DNA of 64,000 bases. It comes from Nitrosomonadales bacterium (GTDB lineage: Bacteria > Pseudomonadota > Gammaproteobacteria > Burkholderiales > Gallionellaceae). Below the pieces are notes generated by a model, which was not told where the DNA came from, did not search any database, and was given only the letters and a program-made list of their open reading frames with translations. This document shows, in pieces, positions 22,134-31,071 of this stretch (positions are counted from its first letter, which is position 1; every line of letters starts with the position of its first letter). Made by a program: the position numbers and the translations under genes. The DNA is taken from positions 21,560 to 85,559 of the forward strand of contig JACQYW010000010.1 in the NCBI GenBank assembly GCA_016208015.1, in the 5' to 3' direction.

Positions 22134-22414
22134 TGTTGCGTCACCATGCCGGAATCGAGACGGATGTAGCGGATCTGCCGGGGCTGCGGCGTCTGCATCT
22201 GCAACTGCGCGGCGGCGAGCTTCTCTACCCGCGCGGGCATGGCCAAAGTACCTTGCTCCAGTTGCAACTGTCCCCACTCCACATCCATCTGCTGCGCCCT
22301 GTCTTTTTCCTTCTGCAATTCCACGTACAACTTGCGTGCCTTGTGTTGGGAGGTGACTACCCCCAACGCGCACGCGATGCCCAGAATGAGTAGCAGGACA
22401 TTGAGCCTAGCCAC
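22130..22414 (-). CDS. ftsL: Cell division protein FtsL
   Basis: Small bitopic divisome protein that works with FtsB and FtsQ. 94 residues from a GTG at 22414, inside the rsmH stop region (8-nt overlap). It has a short N-terminus, one TM segment (about 5-22) and a periplasmic coiled coil (about 25-75, [19 protein letters not shown]). A longer reading from 22477 would lie wholly over rsmH coding sequence and adds an Arg/Cys-rich tail, so I rejected it. Sequence identity in this family is always low. Position and topology decide the call. Confidence 0.9.
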   Translation of the reverse strand: MARLNVLLLILGIACALGVVTSQHKARKLYVELQKEKDRAQQMDVEWGQLQLEQGTLAMPARVEKLAAAQLQMQTPQPRQIRYIRLDSGMVTQQ

Positions 22415-23327
22415 CCAAACGCTCCGCCACCCGCAACACCGCGCTGCGCGCGCGCGGGTTCGCCGACACTTCCGCATCCGAGGCGTAGACCGGCTTGCCG
22501 ATCAGGCGCACCTTGCCCTGCGGCACATCGGCGGCGCGGATCGGCACGTTCTTCGGCAACTTGTCGCCCTGTGCCATGTCACGCAGAAAATGTTTGACCA
22601 TGCGGTCTTCCAAAGAATGAAAACTGATCACTGCCAAACGTCCGCCCGTCTTCAGATGAGCGACGCATTGCGGCAACACACTTTCGAGTTCTTCGAGCTC
22701 GCGGTTGATATAAATCCGTATAGCCTGAAAGGTGCGCGTTGCCGGATTTTTGCCGGGTTCGCGCGTACGTACGCACTGCGCGACGAGGTCGCTGAGCTGT
22801 TTCGTGGTGAGGATCTCCCGTTCCTGGCGCGCAGCAACAATCGTCCTTGCAATCTGCCGAGCAAACCGTTCTTCGCCGTAATCACGTATCACCTCCGTCA
22901 GTTCGCCTTCGTCCGCCGTCGCCAGCCACTCCGCCGCCGTCTGCCCCCTGCTCGTGTCCATGCGCATGTCCAGCGGCGCATCGAAACGAAAACTGAAACC
23001 GCGTTGCTCGTCGTCGAGTTGCGGCGACGACACCCCCAGATCCAGCAACACCCCGTCCACCTTTTCGATACCGAGTTCGCGCAGTACTTCATCCAGCTGT
23101 TCGAAACCGCTATGCACCAACTGAAAGCGCGCATCGACTATCGTCTTGCCCGCCGCTATCGCCATCGGGTCTTTATCCAGAGCGACCAATCTGCCGCTCT
23201 CGCCCAGCTTTTGCAGGATCAAGCGGCTATGCCCGCCGCGCCCGAAGGTGCCATCCACATAGACGCCGTCCGCCTGCACTTGCAAGGCTTCGACTGCTTC
23301 GTTCAACAGGACGGTCGCGTGAGCCAT
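22407..23327 (-). CDS. rsmH: 16S rRNA m4C1402 methyltransferase RsmH (MraW)
   Basis: S-adenosylmethionine-dependent methyltransferase acting on the ribosomal decoding centre. 306 residues from ATG 23327 ([15 protein letters not shown]). A GTG four codons earlier is possible. Motifs: [12 protein letters not shown] (SAM site), [38 protein letters not shown] and [15 protein letters not shown]. Its position after mraZ and before ftsL is universal in this cluster. Confidence 0.96.
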   Translation of the reverse strand: MAHATVLLNEAVEALQVQADGVYVDGTFGRGGHSRLILQKLGESGRLVALDKDPMAIAAGKTIVDARFQLVHSGFEQLDEVLRELGIEKVDGVLLDLGVSSPQLDDEQRGFSFRFDAPLDMRMDTSRGQTAAEWLATADEGELTEVIRDYGEERFARQIARTIVAARQEREILTTKQLSDLVAQCVRTREPGKNPATRTFQAIRIYINRELEELESVLPQCVAHLKTGGRLAVISFHSLEDRMVKHFLRDMAQGDKLPKNVPIRAADVPQGKVRLIGKPVYASDAEVSANPRARSAVLRVAERLGG

Positions 23328-23335
23328 GTTCTGGC

Positions 23336-23782
23336 TCACAAAGTAAATCCTTCCAACTCGGGCGGCAGGTTGTCTGCCGTAAAGCCCGTCATCTTCTCGT
23401 TCTGTGCCTGCCAGCGCGCCTCGTCCCACAGCTCGAATTTATTGCCCTGCCCTACCAGCATCACGTGCTTGTCCAGCACCGCGTAGCTGCGCAGCGTGGG
23501 CGACACCAGCACACGACCGGCGGCATCCATCACCGCATCTTCGGCATGTCCGACCAGGAAACGTTGCAGTGCGCGAATGCGCGGATCGAAAGCGGAGAGC
23601 TTCATCAACTTGTCGCGGATAGGTTGCCACTCGGGCTGCGGGTAGACCAGCAGGCAACCGTCGGCATCGGCAGTCAGCACCAGCTGACCCGCGCAATGCG
23701 CAAGCAACATGTCGCGATACCGCGCCGGTATCGCGAGTCTGCCTTTGCTATCCAGATTGAGTTGCGTCGCTCCCTGAAACAT
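23336..23782 (-). CDS. mraZ: Transcriptional regulator MraZ
   Basis: Double SpoVT/AbrB-like DNA-binding protein and regulator of the division and cell-wall operon. 148 residues, with two repeats each bearing the motif: [15 protein letters not shown] (about 10-24) and [17 protein letters not shown] (about 85-101). In E. coli MraZ represses its own operon through GTGGG repeats. Here four GTGG boxes lie directly upstream. First gene of the cluster. Confidence 0.96.
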   Translation of the reverse strand: MFQGATQLNLDSKGRLAIPARYRDMLLAHCAGQLVLTADADGCLLVYPQPEWQPIRDKLMKLSAFDPRIRALQRFLVGHAEDAVMDAAGRVLVSPTLRSYAVLDKHVMLVGQGNKFELWDEARWQAQNEKMTGFTADNLPPELEGFTL

Positions 23783-23790
23783 CCCGTTTC

Positions 23791-23825
23791 CCCACCTTTA
23801 CCCACTTTTTACCACTTAGGGCCAC
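23791..23825 (-). promoter_or_regulatory. MraZ operator: four GTGGN boxes at exact 10-bp spacing
   Basis: On the minus strand the boxes are GTGGC (23821-23825), GTGGT (23811-23815), GTGGG (23801-23805) and GTGGG (23791-23795). Each is followed by a 5-nt A/T-rich or mixed spacer, so the period is exactly 10 bp. They lie between the -10 element and the mraZ ATG. This is the known architecture of MraZ-binding repeats. The box nearest the promoter overlaps the -10 TATAGT. Confidence 0.88.
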
Positions 23826-23852
23826 TATATTGAAAAACTGCAAGGTGGTCAA
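23824..23852 (-). promoter_or_regulatory. Promoter of the mra/dcw operon (Pmra)
   Basis: Read on the minus strand: -35 TTGACC (23847-23852), 17-nt spacer, -10 TATAGT (23824-23829). A near-consensus sigma-70 promoter. The -10 element runs into the first MraZ box, so MraZ binding would block polymerase. Confidence 0.85.
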
Positions 23853-24050
23853 GCATGAAAACAGGATTTTTCTTTACGGGACAATGAGTTAGCGCACGAA
23901 GTTGATGTAAAACAAATATACTTAAAAAGCAATGGATTGGAAAGACAAGCTAAAGTTGTTTGTAATGGAGGGTGGGGTGATTACGCAATTGCCCCTGCCA
24001 AGGCTTAAGGCATGAGACGTGATCTCATCGATTCTGCAATTGCGAAAGAA

Positions 24051-24403
24051 GGTGAAGCCAGCCGATAAGCCGGGTTCTGTCGTGGACAGTCATTCCTCTA
24101 GGCGTTTCGTTACCTGACGCTCAAGCAACCTACCCGCTGGCGACGCGAGCAACGTCATGGCCAGCCTATTTGGTCTTGCTCCGGATGGGGTTTACCCTGC
24201 CACTGATGTTGCCACCAGCGCGGTGAGCTCTTACCTCGCCATTTCAACCTTACCTGTACTGCTTGCGCAGCCATCGGCGGTGTATTTTCTGTGGCACTTT
24301 CCATCGCCTCACGGCGTCCGGTCGTTAACCGGCATCCTGCTCTGCGGAGCCCGGACTTTCCTCTGCACAGCATGAAGTGTGCAGCGACTGTCTAGCCAGC
24401 TTC
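24051..24403 (-). ncRNA. rnpB: RNase P RNA (class A)
   Basis: About 353 nt. On the minus strand it begins GAAGCTGGCTAGACAGTCGC, which matches the conserved 5' end of proteobacterial RNase P RNA. It contains the universal GAGGAAAGTCCGGGCTCC segment and ends with ACAGAACCCGGCTTATCGG followed by GCTGGCTTC, which pairs with the 5' end to form helix P1. Coordinates of both ends are set from these conserved ends and may be off by a few nt. Its product cleaves the 5' leader of tRNA precursors with the protein RnpA, which is not in the window. Open reading frames across it are not coding. Confidence 0.95.
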
Positions 24404-24484
24404 AGAAGGGAGTTTAACACGGAGGAGTAAGCCTCTTTGAGCCTAAAAAGAACCCCGATTGACGGATAGTACTCGCAGCACTAC

Positions 24485-24538
24485 AGGAGCAGCTGGCTGG
24501 CGAAATCCAGCAACACACTCGCCAGCAAGCTGGCTCCT
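24485..24538. repeat. REP-like palindromic element
   Basis: Imperfect inverted repeat with ~20-nt arms: AGGAGCAGCTGGCTGGCGA on the left, and on the opposite strand AGGAGCCAGCTTGCTGGCGA, with a 15-nt loop. The sequence resembles the REP elements (GGAGC...GCTTGCT...GCGA) known from Pseudomonas and other Proteobacteria. It lies between rnpB and a small membrane-protein gene. Confidence 0.7.
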
Positions 24539-24562
24539 ACGAGAGGGAATGACGCGGTGGAA

Positions 24563-24787
24563 TTACTTGGCTTTGTCCTGTAGCGCCTGTCCTGCCTTCT
24601 CCAAGGCTTTGCCGCTCTCCTCCACCGTCTCGCTGCCCAAGCGCCTGGCCTTGTCGAGCAGCGATTCCTGTTTGGCGAACGGATTGGATAGCAGGGGTTT
24701 GTCTCTGCCGATGTTGACGCCGAGCGCCATACCGATGAGTACACCGAGGATCAGACTGACGAGGATGGTTTTGATCTGTTGGGTCAT
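24563..24787 (-). CDS. Small single-TM protein of unknown function
   Basis: 74 residues from ATG 24787, preceded by GGAGAA. One TM segment (about 7-24, VSLILGVLIGMALGVNIG), then a charged amphipathic tail rich in Lys, Glu and Ala (SLLDKARRLGSETVEESGK), which suggests a helical soluble or membrane-surface part. It lies 49 nt downstream of ppx on the same strand. The pattern recalls YtxH-like small envelope proteins, but I cannot assign a family. Confidence 0.65.
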   Translation of the reverse strand: MTQQIKTILVSLILGVLIGMALGVNIGRDKPLLSNPFAKQESLLDKARRLGSETVEESGKALEKAGQALQDKAK

Positions 24788-24836
24788 GATTTTCTCCGAT
24801 TGGTTGCTGACAGTCGTTGCGGCTGCGGATTCTGCC

Positions 24837-26315
24837 TCATCCTTCGATCACTTGCATGCTGACACCGAGACTCTTCCATTGCTTCATCTCTTCCAGTAAC
24901 GCCGTTTCGGTGAGCGGGTTCTGCGCCAGCCAACCGGGCGCAAGAGCAAGATGGAATTTGGTACCGCTGAAACTGCCCTGCATGTCAGGGAGAACGACAT
25001 CGCTGCGGCTGCGATAGAAGAGTGCGGAGAAACGCAGTGCCATGACCTGAGCCATCTGCTCCGCAGTGCCCAGCATGCCGCGCAGTTTTTCCATCCCGCC
25101 GCGGTGCGCGAGTGCCAACAGGCTCAACTGTGCTTGTTCCTTCTTCGAGAAGCCGGGCATGTCGGCGTTGGCCAGAATGTAGGCCGTGTGCTTGTGGTAT
25201 CCGCTGTGCGCGACGCTGATGCCGATCTCGTGCAACTTGGCTGCCCAGTCGAGCAGGAGCGACTCCTCTTCATTGCTCTGCCCTTCCAGGAATTGCCCGG
25301 ACAGCTTATCCGCGAGCCGTGCCACGCGCATGGCCTGACGCTCGTCCACATGATAGCGGCGCATGAATTGCTGCACGGTGACTTCGCGCATGTCGTTGTG
25401 ATGGATTCGTCCGAGCAGATCGTAGAGCACCCCCTCGCGCAGGGCGCCAATGGCGGGCTGCATGACCTCGATATCGAGTTCGCAGAAGGCGGCATACATG
25501 ATGGCGAATCCGCCCGACAATGTCGGAATGCGATCCGGTCTCAGTCCGGGAAGTTCGAGCTTGTTCACATCGCCCGTCTTGAGCAGGATCTCGCGCAGTT
25601 TCTCCAACCCGTCGCGGGTGATCCCTCCTTCACTAAGTCCGTTCTGTTCAAGAATGTCGCACAGCACGCGCGCGCTGCCGGAGGAGCCGAATGCGACATC
25701 CCAGTGGCCGACGGAGAATTCCGAGGCGATGGCCTGCACTTCGCTGCGCGCGGCGAGCTCGGCCTGCTTGAGGTTGGATTTAGTGATCTTGCCGTCGGGG
25801 AAATAGCGCACGCTGTAGCTGACGCAGCCCATGTACAGGCTTTCCAGCCGGTGCGGTTGCAGTCCGCTGCCGATGATGAATTCGGTGGAGCCGCCGCCGA
25901 TATCCATCACCAGACGCTTGCTGTCCGACTGCGGCAGCGTCTGCGCGACGCCGCGATAGATGAGACGCGCTTCTTCGCGACCGGCGATGACCTCGATGGG
26001 AAACCCGAGCGCCTCTTCGGCCTGCTTGAGGAACTCGGGAGCATTCTTGGCGACGCGCAGGGAATTGGTGCCGACTGCACGCACCGCTTCACGCGGCAAA
26101 CCGCGCAGGCGTTCGCCGAAGCGCTGCAGACAGGCAAGTGCGCGTTGTTGCGCGGACTTGTCGAGGCGCTTGTCCTCGGTCAAGCCGGCAGCAAGGCGAA
26201 CCGCCTCGCGCAGGCCGTCCAGCATGTAGAGCTGGTCGTCCACCACGCGGGCGATCTGCAAACGGAAACTGTTCGAGCCGAGGTCGACTGCCGCAAGGAG
26301 GGGTTGCTGTTGCAC
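24837..26315 (-). CDS. ppx: Exopolyphosphatase (Ppx/GppA family)
   Basis: Hydrolyses inorganic polyphosphate, or pppGpp in the GppA branch. 492 residues: an actin-like N-terminal domain (LLAAVDLGSNSFRLQI, then VMDIGGGSTEFI and GFAIMYA) and a C-terminal HD-type helical domain (about 310-490, with AAKLHEIGISVAH). The full length and the neighbouring phoU favour exopolyphosphatase over GppA, though sequence alone does not fully separate them. It lies 13 nt downstream of phoU, probably cotranscribed. Confidence 0.9.
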   Translation of the reverse strand: MQQQPLLAAVDLGSNSFRLQIARVVDDQLYMLDGLREAVRLAAGLTEDKRLDKSAQQRALACLQRFGERLRGLPREAVRAVGTNSLRVAKNAPEFLKQAEEALGFPIEVIAGREEARLIYRGVAQTLPQSDSKRLVMDIGGGSTEFIIGSGLQPHRLESLYMGCVSYSVRYFPDGKITKSNLKQAELAARSEVQAIASEFSVGHWDVAFGSSGSARVLCDILEQNGLSEGGITRDGLEKLREILLKTGDVNKLELPGLRPDRIPTLSGGFAIMYAAFCELDIEVMQPAIGALREGVLYDLLGRIHHNDMREVTVQQFMRRYHVDERQAMRVARLADKLSGQFLEGQSNEEESLLLDWAAKLHEIGISVAHSGYHKHTAYILANADMPGFSKKEQAQLSLLALAHRGGMEKLRGMLGTAEQMAQVMALRFSALFYRSRSDVVLPDMQGSFSGTKFHLALAPGWLAQNPLTETALLEEMKQWKSLGVSMQVIEG

Positions 26316-26328
26316 GGTGAAGGGCGGG

Positions 26329-27039
26329 TTACTGTTCCTGTACTTCGCGCTCTATCTCTTCCACGGTGACATGGCGCACGTCGCGGCCTTTGACCATGTA
26401 CACCACATACTCGGACATGTTCTTGGCGTGGTCGCCGATACGCTCGATGGCCTTGGCGACGAACAGGATCTCCAGCGAGGTGGAGATGGTGCGCGGGTCT
26501 TCCATCATGAAGGTGATGAGGTAGCGCATGATGGCGCGAAACTCTTCGTCCACCTGCTCGTCCTGGCGCACGACTTGCGCGGCAGTGGGCAGGTCGAGGC
26601 GCGCGAACGCATCCAGCGATTTGCGCAGCATGTCCAGCGCGATATCGGCTGCGTGCTTGATCTCGTTGTAACGCGGCAGATAGAGGCGTTCTTTTTGCGA
26701 AAGCAGCTTGGCCATGCGCGCGATCTTTTCGGCCTCGTCACCGATGCGCTCCAGATCGGTGATGGTCTTGATGACGGTCATCACCATGCGCAGGTCGCCG
26801 GCAGCCGGCTGGCGGCGCACGAGGATACGATTGCAACTTTCGTCGATCTCGACTTCCAGGGCATTAACGCGATGATCGTCGTCGATCACGCGATTCATCA
26901 GCGCTACGTCGCCCGAGGTCAGTGACTCGACGGCCAGCCGTATCTGGCTCTCCACCAGCCCGCCCATCTGCAGCACGCGCGCGCGGACCGCTTCGAGTTC
27001 CGCGTCAAACTGTTTCGAGGTGTGTTCGCTACCGACCAT
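26329..27039 (-). CDS. phoU: Phosphate signalling protein PhoU
   Basis: Regulator that restrains PhoR/PhoB and the Pst transporter when phosphate is sufficient. 236 residues forming two three-helix PhoU repeats. The metal-binding segments E(x)nDLERIGDEAEKIA (about 95-110) and AIERIGDHAKNMSEYV (about 200-215) are both present. It is coupled here to ppx, which ties phosphate sensing to polyphosphate turnover. The pst genes are not in this window. Confidence 0.95.
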   Translation of the reverse strand: MVGSEHTSKQFDAELEAVRARVLQMGGLVESQIRLAVESLTSGDVALMNRVIDDDHRVNALEVEIDESCNRILVRRQPAAGDLRMVMTVIKTITDLERIGDEAEKIARMAKLLSQKERLYLPRYNEIKHAADIALDMLRKSLDAFARLDLPTAAQVVRQDEQVDEEFRAIMRYLITFMMEDPRTISTSLEILFVAKAIERIGDHAKNMSEYVVYMVKGRDVRHVTVEEIEREVQEQ

Positions 27040-27108
27040 GATGGTTCCTTAAGGATTATTGCAAATGACGGATATTAACCATACTCCGTTAAACTTTTGT
27101 TACGCGCC

Positions 27109-27777
27109 TCAGGCAGTGAGCGTCTTCACGCCTTCCGGTGTGCCCAGCAGCAGTACATCGGCCCCGCGACGCGCGAACAAACCGTTGGTCACCACGCCGG
27201 GCAATTGGTTCAATGCCGTCTCCAGCTCCACCGGATTCATGATGCTCAATCCGTGCACATCGAGGATGACGTTGCCGTTGTCGGTGGTGAAACCTTCGCG
27301 CAGCTTGGGCTGGCCGCCCAGCTTGACCACCTCGCGCGCGATGTAGCTGCGCGCCATCGGGATCACTTCGATCGGTAGCGGGAATTTGCCCAGCACGTCC
27401 ACCAGCTTGCTGGCATCGCACACACAAATGAACTTCTTGCTTGCTGCTGCGACGATCTTCTCGCGCGTCAGCGCGCCTCCGCCGCCCTTGACCATGTGCA
27501 TGTGCTTGGTGATCTCGTCCGCGCCGTCCACATAGACCGGCAGGTCTCCCGCATCGTTCAGCGACAGCACTTCGATTCCGTGTCCTTGCAGACGTTTGGC
27601 CGAAGCCTCGGAACTGGCGACCGCGCCGCGGATCCTGCCCTTGATCTTGGCAAGTTCATCGATGAAAAAATTCGCGGTTGAGCCGGTGCCCACACCCACG
27701 ATGCAATCGGTCGGTACATGAGCGATCGCCGCTTGGGCGACCGCGCGTTTCATATCGTCTTGTGACAAAGCCATCAT
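27109..27777 (-). CDS. rpiA: Ribose-5-phosphate isomerase A
   Basis: Interconverts ribose 5-phosphate and ribulose 5-phosphate. 222 residues. Conserved parts: [44 protein letters not shown] and [10 protein letters not shown]. These contain the catalytic Asp, Lys and Glu of the family. The start is MMALSQ at 27777, and the second Met is equally possible. It is monocistronic, with phoU on one side and a tRNA gene on the other. Confidence 0.97.
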   Translation of the reverse strand: MMALSQDDMKRAVAQAAIAHVPTDCIVGVGTGSTANFFIDELAKIKGRIRGAVASSEASAKRLQGHGIEVLSLNDAGDLPVYVDGADEITKHMHMVKGGGGALTREKIVAAASKKFICVCDASKLVDVLGKFPLPIEVIPMARSYIAREVVKLGGQPKLREGFTTDNGNVILDVHGLSIMNPVELETALNQLPGVVTNGLFARRGADVLLLGTPEGVKTLTA

Positions 27778-27871
27778 TTCCCCAGTTCTTAATCAGTATT
27801 ATTGTTTTGCACGGGGATTATTGCAGGAAATGGCTAATTTAGAAACCTTCCCGCCCCTTTCCTGCAAACTC

Positions 27872-27900
27872 TTTTCAAATGGGCGGTTTGCCTTTAGGAT
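27872..27900 (+). promoter_or_regulatory. Likely promoter of the tRNA-Ala gene
   Basis: -35 TTTTCA (27872-27877), 17-nt spacer, -10 TAGGAT (27895-27900), followed by a GC-rich stretch (GCACCTGCCG). A GC-rich discriminator is typical of tRNA and rRNA promoters under stringent control. The tRNA begins 12 nt after the -10. Confidence 0.5.
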
Positions 27901-27911
27901 GCACCTGCCGT

Positions 27912-27987
27912 GGGGGTGTAGCTCAGTTGGGAGAGCGTCTGGTTCGCAATCAGAAGGTCGTCAGTTCGATCCTGATCACCTCCACCA
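27912..27987 (+). tRNA. tRNA-Ala, anticodon CGC
   Basis: 76 nt with all arms folding by eye: acceptor GGGGGTG/CACCTCC, D stem GCTC/GAGC, anticodon stem TCTGG/TCAGA, loop TTCGCAA (anticodon CGC), 5-nt variable loop, T arm GTCAG/CTGAT with loop TTCGATC, and encoded CCA. The acceptor has the G3:U70 wobble pair that is the identity element for alanyl-tRNA synthetase, which supports Ala. It reads the GCG codon. Confidence 0.95.
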
Positions 27988-28001
27988 CTCCAAGCCCTTC
28001 T

Positions 28002-28898
28002 TTATCCGCGCGGATGGTGCATAGCGTGCAGTTGTTTCAGACGCTCCCGCGCCACATGCGTATAAATCTGCGTCGTCGAGATATCCGAATGCCCCAGCAG
28101 CATCTGCACCACGCGCAAGTCCGCTCCGTGGTTAAGCAGATGGGTGGCAAAGGCATGGCGCAATGTGTGCGGTGACAGCGGCTTGTGCAGACCGCCGTGT
28201 TTCGCGTGCTTCTTGATGAGATACCAGAACATCTGCCGCGTCATGGCTTCGCCGCGCTGGGTGACGAACAGCGCATCGGTCAGCTTGCCCAGGAGCAAGG
28301 CAGGACGGGCTTCGGCGAGGTAGCGTTTGACCCAGTCCAGCGCTTCTTCGCCCAGCGGCACCAGACGTTCCTTGCTGCCTTTGCCCATCACGCGCGTCAC
28401 GCCCATGTCCAGGCTCACCTGCGCCACGTTCAGGCCAACCAGTTCCGACACGCGCAAGCCGCTGGCATACAACACTTCCAACATGGTGCGGTCGCGCATT
28501 CCGAGCGGGGTATCGACATCGGGTGCGTTCAATAGTAATTCGACATCTTCTTCGGTGAGGCTCTTGGGCAGGCTGCGCGGAAGTTTGGGCGTGGCGATCT
28601 GCAGGGTCGGGTCGACTGTGATCCTGTTCTGGCGCAGCAGGTAGCGGAACAGTCGTTTGAGGCTGGAGATGGCACGCGAAGTGGAAGTGGCTTTGGCTTT
28701 TTCGCCGCTCACCAAATGCGCCAGAAAACCCTGGATATCGGCATGCGATGCTTCCAGCAGACCACACCCGCGCTGCTTCGCCAACCAATCGGTGAATTTG
28801 TTCAGGTCGCGGCGGTAACTTTCGAGGGTGTTGCGGGAGAGGCCGTCTTCCAGCCAGAGGGCATCGCTGAATTCGTCGAGAAGGTCAGCGTCGCTCAT
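28002..28898 (-). CDS. xerD: Tyrosine recombinase XerD
   Basis: Site-specific recombinase that resolves chromosome dimers at dif with XerC, under FtsK control. 298 residues from ATG 28898 (MSDADLLDEF), the normal XerD length. A longer reading would overlap ogt. SAM-like core-binding domain (about 1-90) and catalytic domain with ASGLRVSELVGL (Arg), HTLRHAFATHLLNHG (His-x-x-Arg), LGHSDISTTQIYTHV (His and nucleophile Tyr). All catalytic residues are present. It overlaps ogt by 14 nt and is convergent with tRNA-Ala. No dif or att site was recognised next to it. Confidence 0.94.
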   Translation of the reverse strand: MSDADLLDEFSDALWLEDGLSRNTLESYRRDLNKFTDWLAKQRGCGLLEASHADIQGFLAHLVSGEKAKATSTSRAISSLKRLFRYLLRQNRITVDPTLQIATPKLPRSLPKSLTEEDVELLLNAPDVDTPLGMRDRTMLEVLYASGLRVSELVGLNVAQVSLDMGVTRVMGKGSKERLVPLGEEALDWVKRYLAEARPALLLGKLTDALFVTQRGEAMTRQMFWYLIKKHAKHGGLHKPLSPHTLRHAFATHLLNHGADLRVVQMLLGHSDISTTQIYTHVARERLKQLHAMHHPRG

Positions 28899-29346
28899 GA
28901 GCCAGCAACCAGCGCTTGATATCGAGCGACTCGCCTTCGGCGTGCTGCATGAAGCCGCCCAGCCCGGTCTTGCCCACCACGCGGTGGCAGGGGATAACAA
29001 TAGGAATCGGATTGGTACCGCAGGCCTGCCCGACCGCCTGGGCGCTTGAGCCGATCTTTTTCGCAAGCTCGCCATAAGTCAGCGTCTGCCCGCTGGGAAT
29101 GTCCAGCATCGCTTGCCACACATTGCACTGATGATGCGTGCCATCAAGCTCGAAAGGCAGGTCGATCTCATGTTTGACATCGGCCAGCCAGGCTGCCAGT
29201 TCCGCACAGACCGTTTTAGCCATAGCGCTCTGCGGCGGCTGCGCTTTTGTTTTCCCCGGCAGGAATTCGATACCCAGCAGGTCCGTGTCCGAACAACGGA
29301 TGCCAAGCTTGCCGAACGGTGCGGAAATGATGGCCTGGAATTTCAT
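28885..29346 (-). CDS. ogt: Methylated-DNA--protein-cysteine methyltransferase
   Basis: Suicide repair protein that removes O6-alkyl groups from guanine. 153 residues from ATG 29346 (MKFQAIISAPFG). It contains the DNA-binding helix region YGELAKKIGSSAQAVGQACG and the active-site motif IPCHRVVGKTG with the acceptor Cys, then GGFMQH. The short N-terminal domain fits Ogt rather than the Ada fusion. It is translated just ahead of xerD with a 14-nt overlap. A terminator separates it from rplS upstream. Confidence 0.93.
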   Translation of the reverse strand: MKFQAIISAPFGKLGIRCSDTDLLGIEFLPGKTKAQPPQSAMAKTVCAELAAWLADVKHEIDLPFELDGTHHQCNVWQAMLDIPSGQTLTYGELAKKIGSSAQAVGQACGTNPIPIVIPCHRVVGKTGLGGFMQHAEGESLDIKRWLLAHERR

Positions 29347-29364
29347 GTACGCATGATAGCCGAA

Positions 29365-29392
29365 ATAAAAAACGGGAGCCGACGCTCCCGTT
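29365..29392 (-). terminator. Rho-independent terminator after rplS
   Basis: On the minus strand a 9-bp stem (AACGGGAGC / GCTCCCGTT) with a 4-nt loop is followed by TTTTATTTCG. It lies 25 nt after the rplS stop and closes the rpsP-rimM-trmD-rplS operon. The A-rich side also gives it some symmetry on the plus strand. Confidence 0.85.
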
Positions 29393-29416
29393 TTCCATAT
29401 TGCCTGTTTCTGCTGC

Positions 29417-29791
29417 TTACGCTGTAGCCGCTTTGCGTGCAGGCAGTTTTTCCTTGATACGTGCCGACTTGCCGGAACGGTCGCGCAGGTAGTAGAGCTT
29501 GGCACGGCGCACATCGCCGCGACGCTTCACTTCGATGCTGGCAACGCTCGGGGAGTAGGTCTGGAAGGTACGTTCCACGCCTTCGCCGGAGGATACCTTG
29601 CGCACGATGAAGCTGGAGTTCAGCCCCTTGTTGCGCTTGGCGATCACCACGCCTTCGAAAGCCTGGGTACGCTTCTTGTCGCCTTCGACCACGTTCACGT
29701 TCACGATGACGGTGTCGCCGGGTGCGAAATTGGGGATCGTCTTGTTCAGACGCGCGATTTCTTCTTTTTCAAGAATGCCGATCAGATTCAT
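29417..29791 (-). CDS. rplS: 50S ribosomal protein bL19
   Basis: Ribosomal protein at the 30S-50S interface. 124 residues, normal length plus a short Ala/Lys tail. Family sequence is plain: [48 protein letters not shown] and [21 protein letters not shown]. Last gene of the operon; its start overlaps trmD by 4 nt. Confidence 0.98.
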   Translation of the reverse strand: MNLIGILEKEEIARLNKTIPNFAPGDTVIVNVNVVEGDKKRTQAFEGVVIAKRNKGLNSSFIVRKVSSGEGVERTFQTYSPSVASIEVKRRGDVRRAKLYYLRDRSGKSARIKEKLPARKAATA

Positions 29792-30564
29792 TTTGTTTCC
29801 TTTTCTTTTACGGAGGCTTGTTCCTGCTGGTACTCTGCCAGTAGCCGAGCTTCCTGTTTAGTCAACTGGCGTGATGCCAGCAAATCCGGGCGACGTTCCG
29901 CAGTCCTGCCTAATGCCTGCTTCAATCGCCACTTCTCTATCTCGGCGTGGTGCCCGGACATCAATACTTCCGGTACCGCCTCGCCGTTATAAATCTCGGG
30001 CCGCGTGTAGTGGGGGCAATCGAGCAGGCCCTGTACGAAGGAATCCTGCTGCGCCGATGCGTCGTCGCCCAATACACCGGGAATCTGCCGCACCACGCTG
30101 TCCATCACCACCATCGCTGCCAACTCGCCACCGGACAACACATAATCGCCGATGGAAAGCTCTTCATCCACTTGCTGGCGCAGCAGGCGCTCATCCACGC
30201 CCTCGTACCGACTCGCCAGCAATATCAATCCTTCATCCCGCGCCAGCAGTTCCATCACCACTTCATGGGTGAGCTGCCTGCCTTGCGGCGAGAGGTGGAT
30301 CACACAACTCTTCGTCTTGCCGCTTGCGGCCTGCGCTGCTTTCGCTGCGCTGATCGTTTTTTCCAGCGGTTCCGCCAACATCACCATCCCGGGCCCTCCG
30401 CCGTAGGGACGATCATCGATGGTGCGGTAGTTGTCGGTCGTGAAATCGCGCGGATTCCACGTCTGCAACTCAAACCTGCCCTGTTCTGCCGCCCGTCGCG
30501 TCACACCGTACTTGGTGAGCGCGTCGAACATCTCCGGGAACAGCGTAACGACATCGAACCTCAT
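29788..30564 (-). CDS. trmD: tRNA (guanine-37-N1)-methyltransferase TrmD
   Basis: SPOUT-class methyltransferase that makes m1G37 in tRNA and prevents +1 frameshifting. 258 residues from ATG 30564 ([13 protein letters not shown]). An upstream start at 30585 lies inside rimM. The trefoil-knot SAM site is visible in [15 protein letters not shown] and [16 protein letters not shown], with [11 protein letters not shown] in the C-terminal domain. Overlaps rimM and rplS by 4 nt each. Confidence 0.97.
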   Translation of the reverse strand: MRFDVVTLFPEMFDALTKYGVTRRAAEQGRFELQTWNPRDFTTDNYRTIDDRPYGGGPGMVMLAEPLEKTISAAKAAQAASGKTKSCVIHLSPQGRQLTHEVVMELLARDEGLILLASRYEGVDERLLRQQVDEELSIGDYVLSGGELAAMVVMDSVVRQIPGVLGDDASAQQDSFVQGLLDCPHYTRPEIYNGEAVPEVLMSGHHAEIEKWRLKQALGRTAERRPDLLASRQLTKQEARLLAEYQQEQASVKEKETK

Positions 30565-31058
30565 TTGAGGTAATCCGCCTGCCAATCCACCCGGATGGTT
30601 TTGTCTTTCAGGCTCACTTGCTGGATGACGCCGCCTATGAACGGGATCAACGTCTCGCCGCGTTCGCCTCTGACCACCAGCACGTCGTTCGCGCCTGTCT
30701 CCAGCAGCGTGTCCACGGTACCGAAAGCCTCGCCAGCCAGATTCTCCACCGACAGGCCGACCAGATCGGACCAGTAATACTCGCCCTCTTCCTGCTCCGG
30801 CAATTCCGCGCGCGGAACCGCGATCAACAGGCCTTTACACTTTTCTGCTGCCGTACGGTCGCCGACGCCTTCCAGCTTGGCCACCAGCACTTTGCCGTGC
30901 ACATTGGCTTCCAGCACTTCGACCGGACGCCAGGCTTGCTCGCCGCCCACATACCAAGTGTCGTAATCGAGCAGACTGTCCAGATATTCGGTAAAGGTCT
31001 GTACCTTCACCCAACCCTGGATGCCCTGCGCCCCGACGATCTTCCCCATGACGACCAT
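30561..31058 (-). CDS. rimM: Ribosome maturation factor RimM
   Basis: Assembly factor for the 30S head that binds uS19. 165 residues from ATG 31058 ([19 protein letters not shown]). The next ATG, 31049 (MGKIV), is a close alternative, and a longer reading to 31088 overlaps rpsP. N-terminal RimM barrel (about 1-85) and C-terminal PRC-barrel ([35 protein letters not shown] in two parts). Position in the classic operon confirms the call. Confidence 0.95.
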   Translation of the reverse strand: MVVMGKIVGAQGIQGWVKVQTFTEYLDSLLDYDTWYVGGEQAWRPVEVLEANVHGKVLVAKLEGVGDRTAAEKCKGLLIAVPRAELPEQEEGEYYWSDLVGLSVENLAGEAFGTVDTLLETGANDVLVVRGERGETLIPFIGGVIQQVSLKDKTIRVDWQADYLK

Positions 31059-31071
31059 GGGGCTTGCCTCA

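Noticed and set aside
24155..24375. Two overlapping ~72-codon frames between mraZ and ppx
   Set aside because: They lie wholly within the RNase P RNA, whose conserved 5' and 3' segments are present.
27912..28898. tRNA next to a tyrosine recombinase, suggesting an integrated element
   Set aside because: The recombinase has the length and motifs of housekeeping XerD, is coupled to ogt, and no repeated tRNA 3' end or cargo genes are seen.
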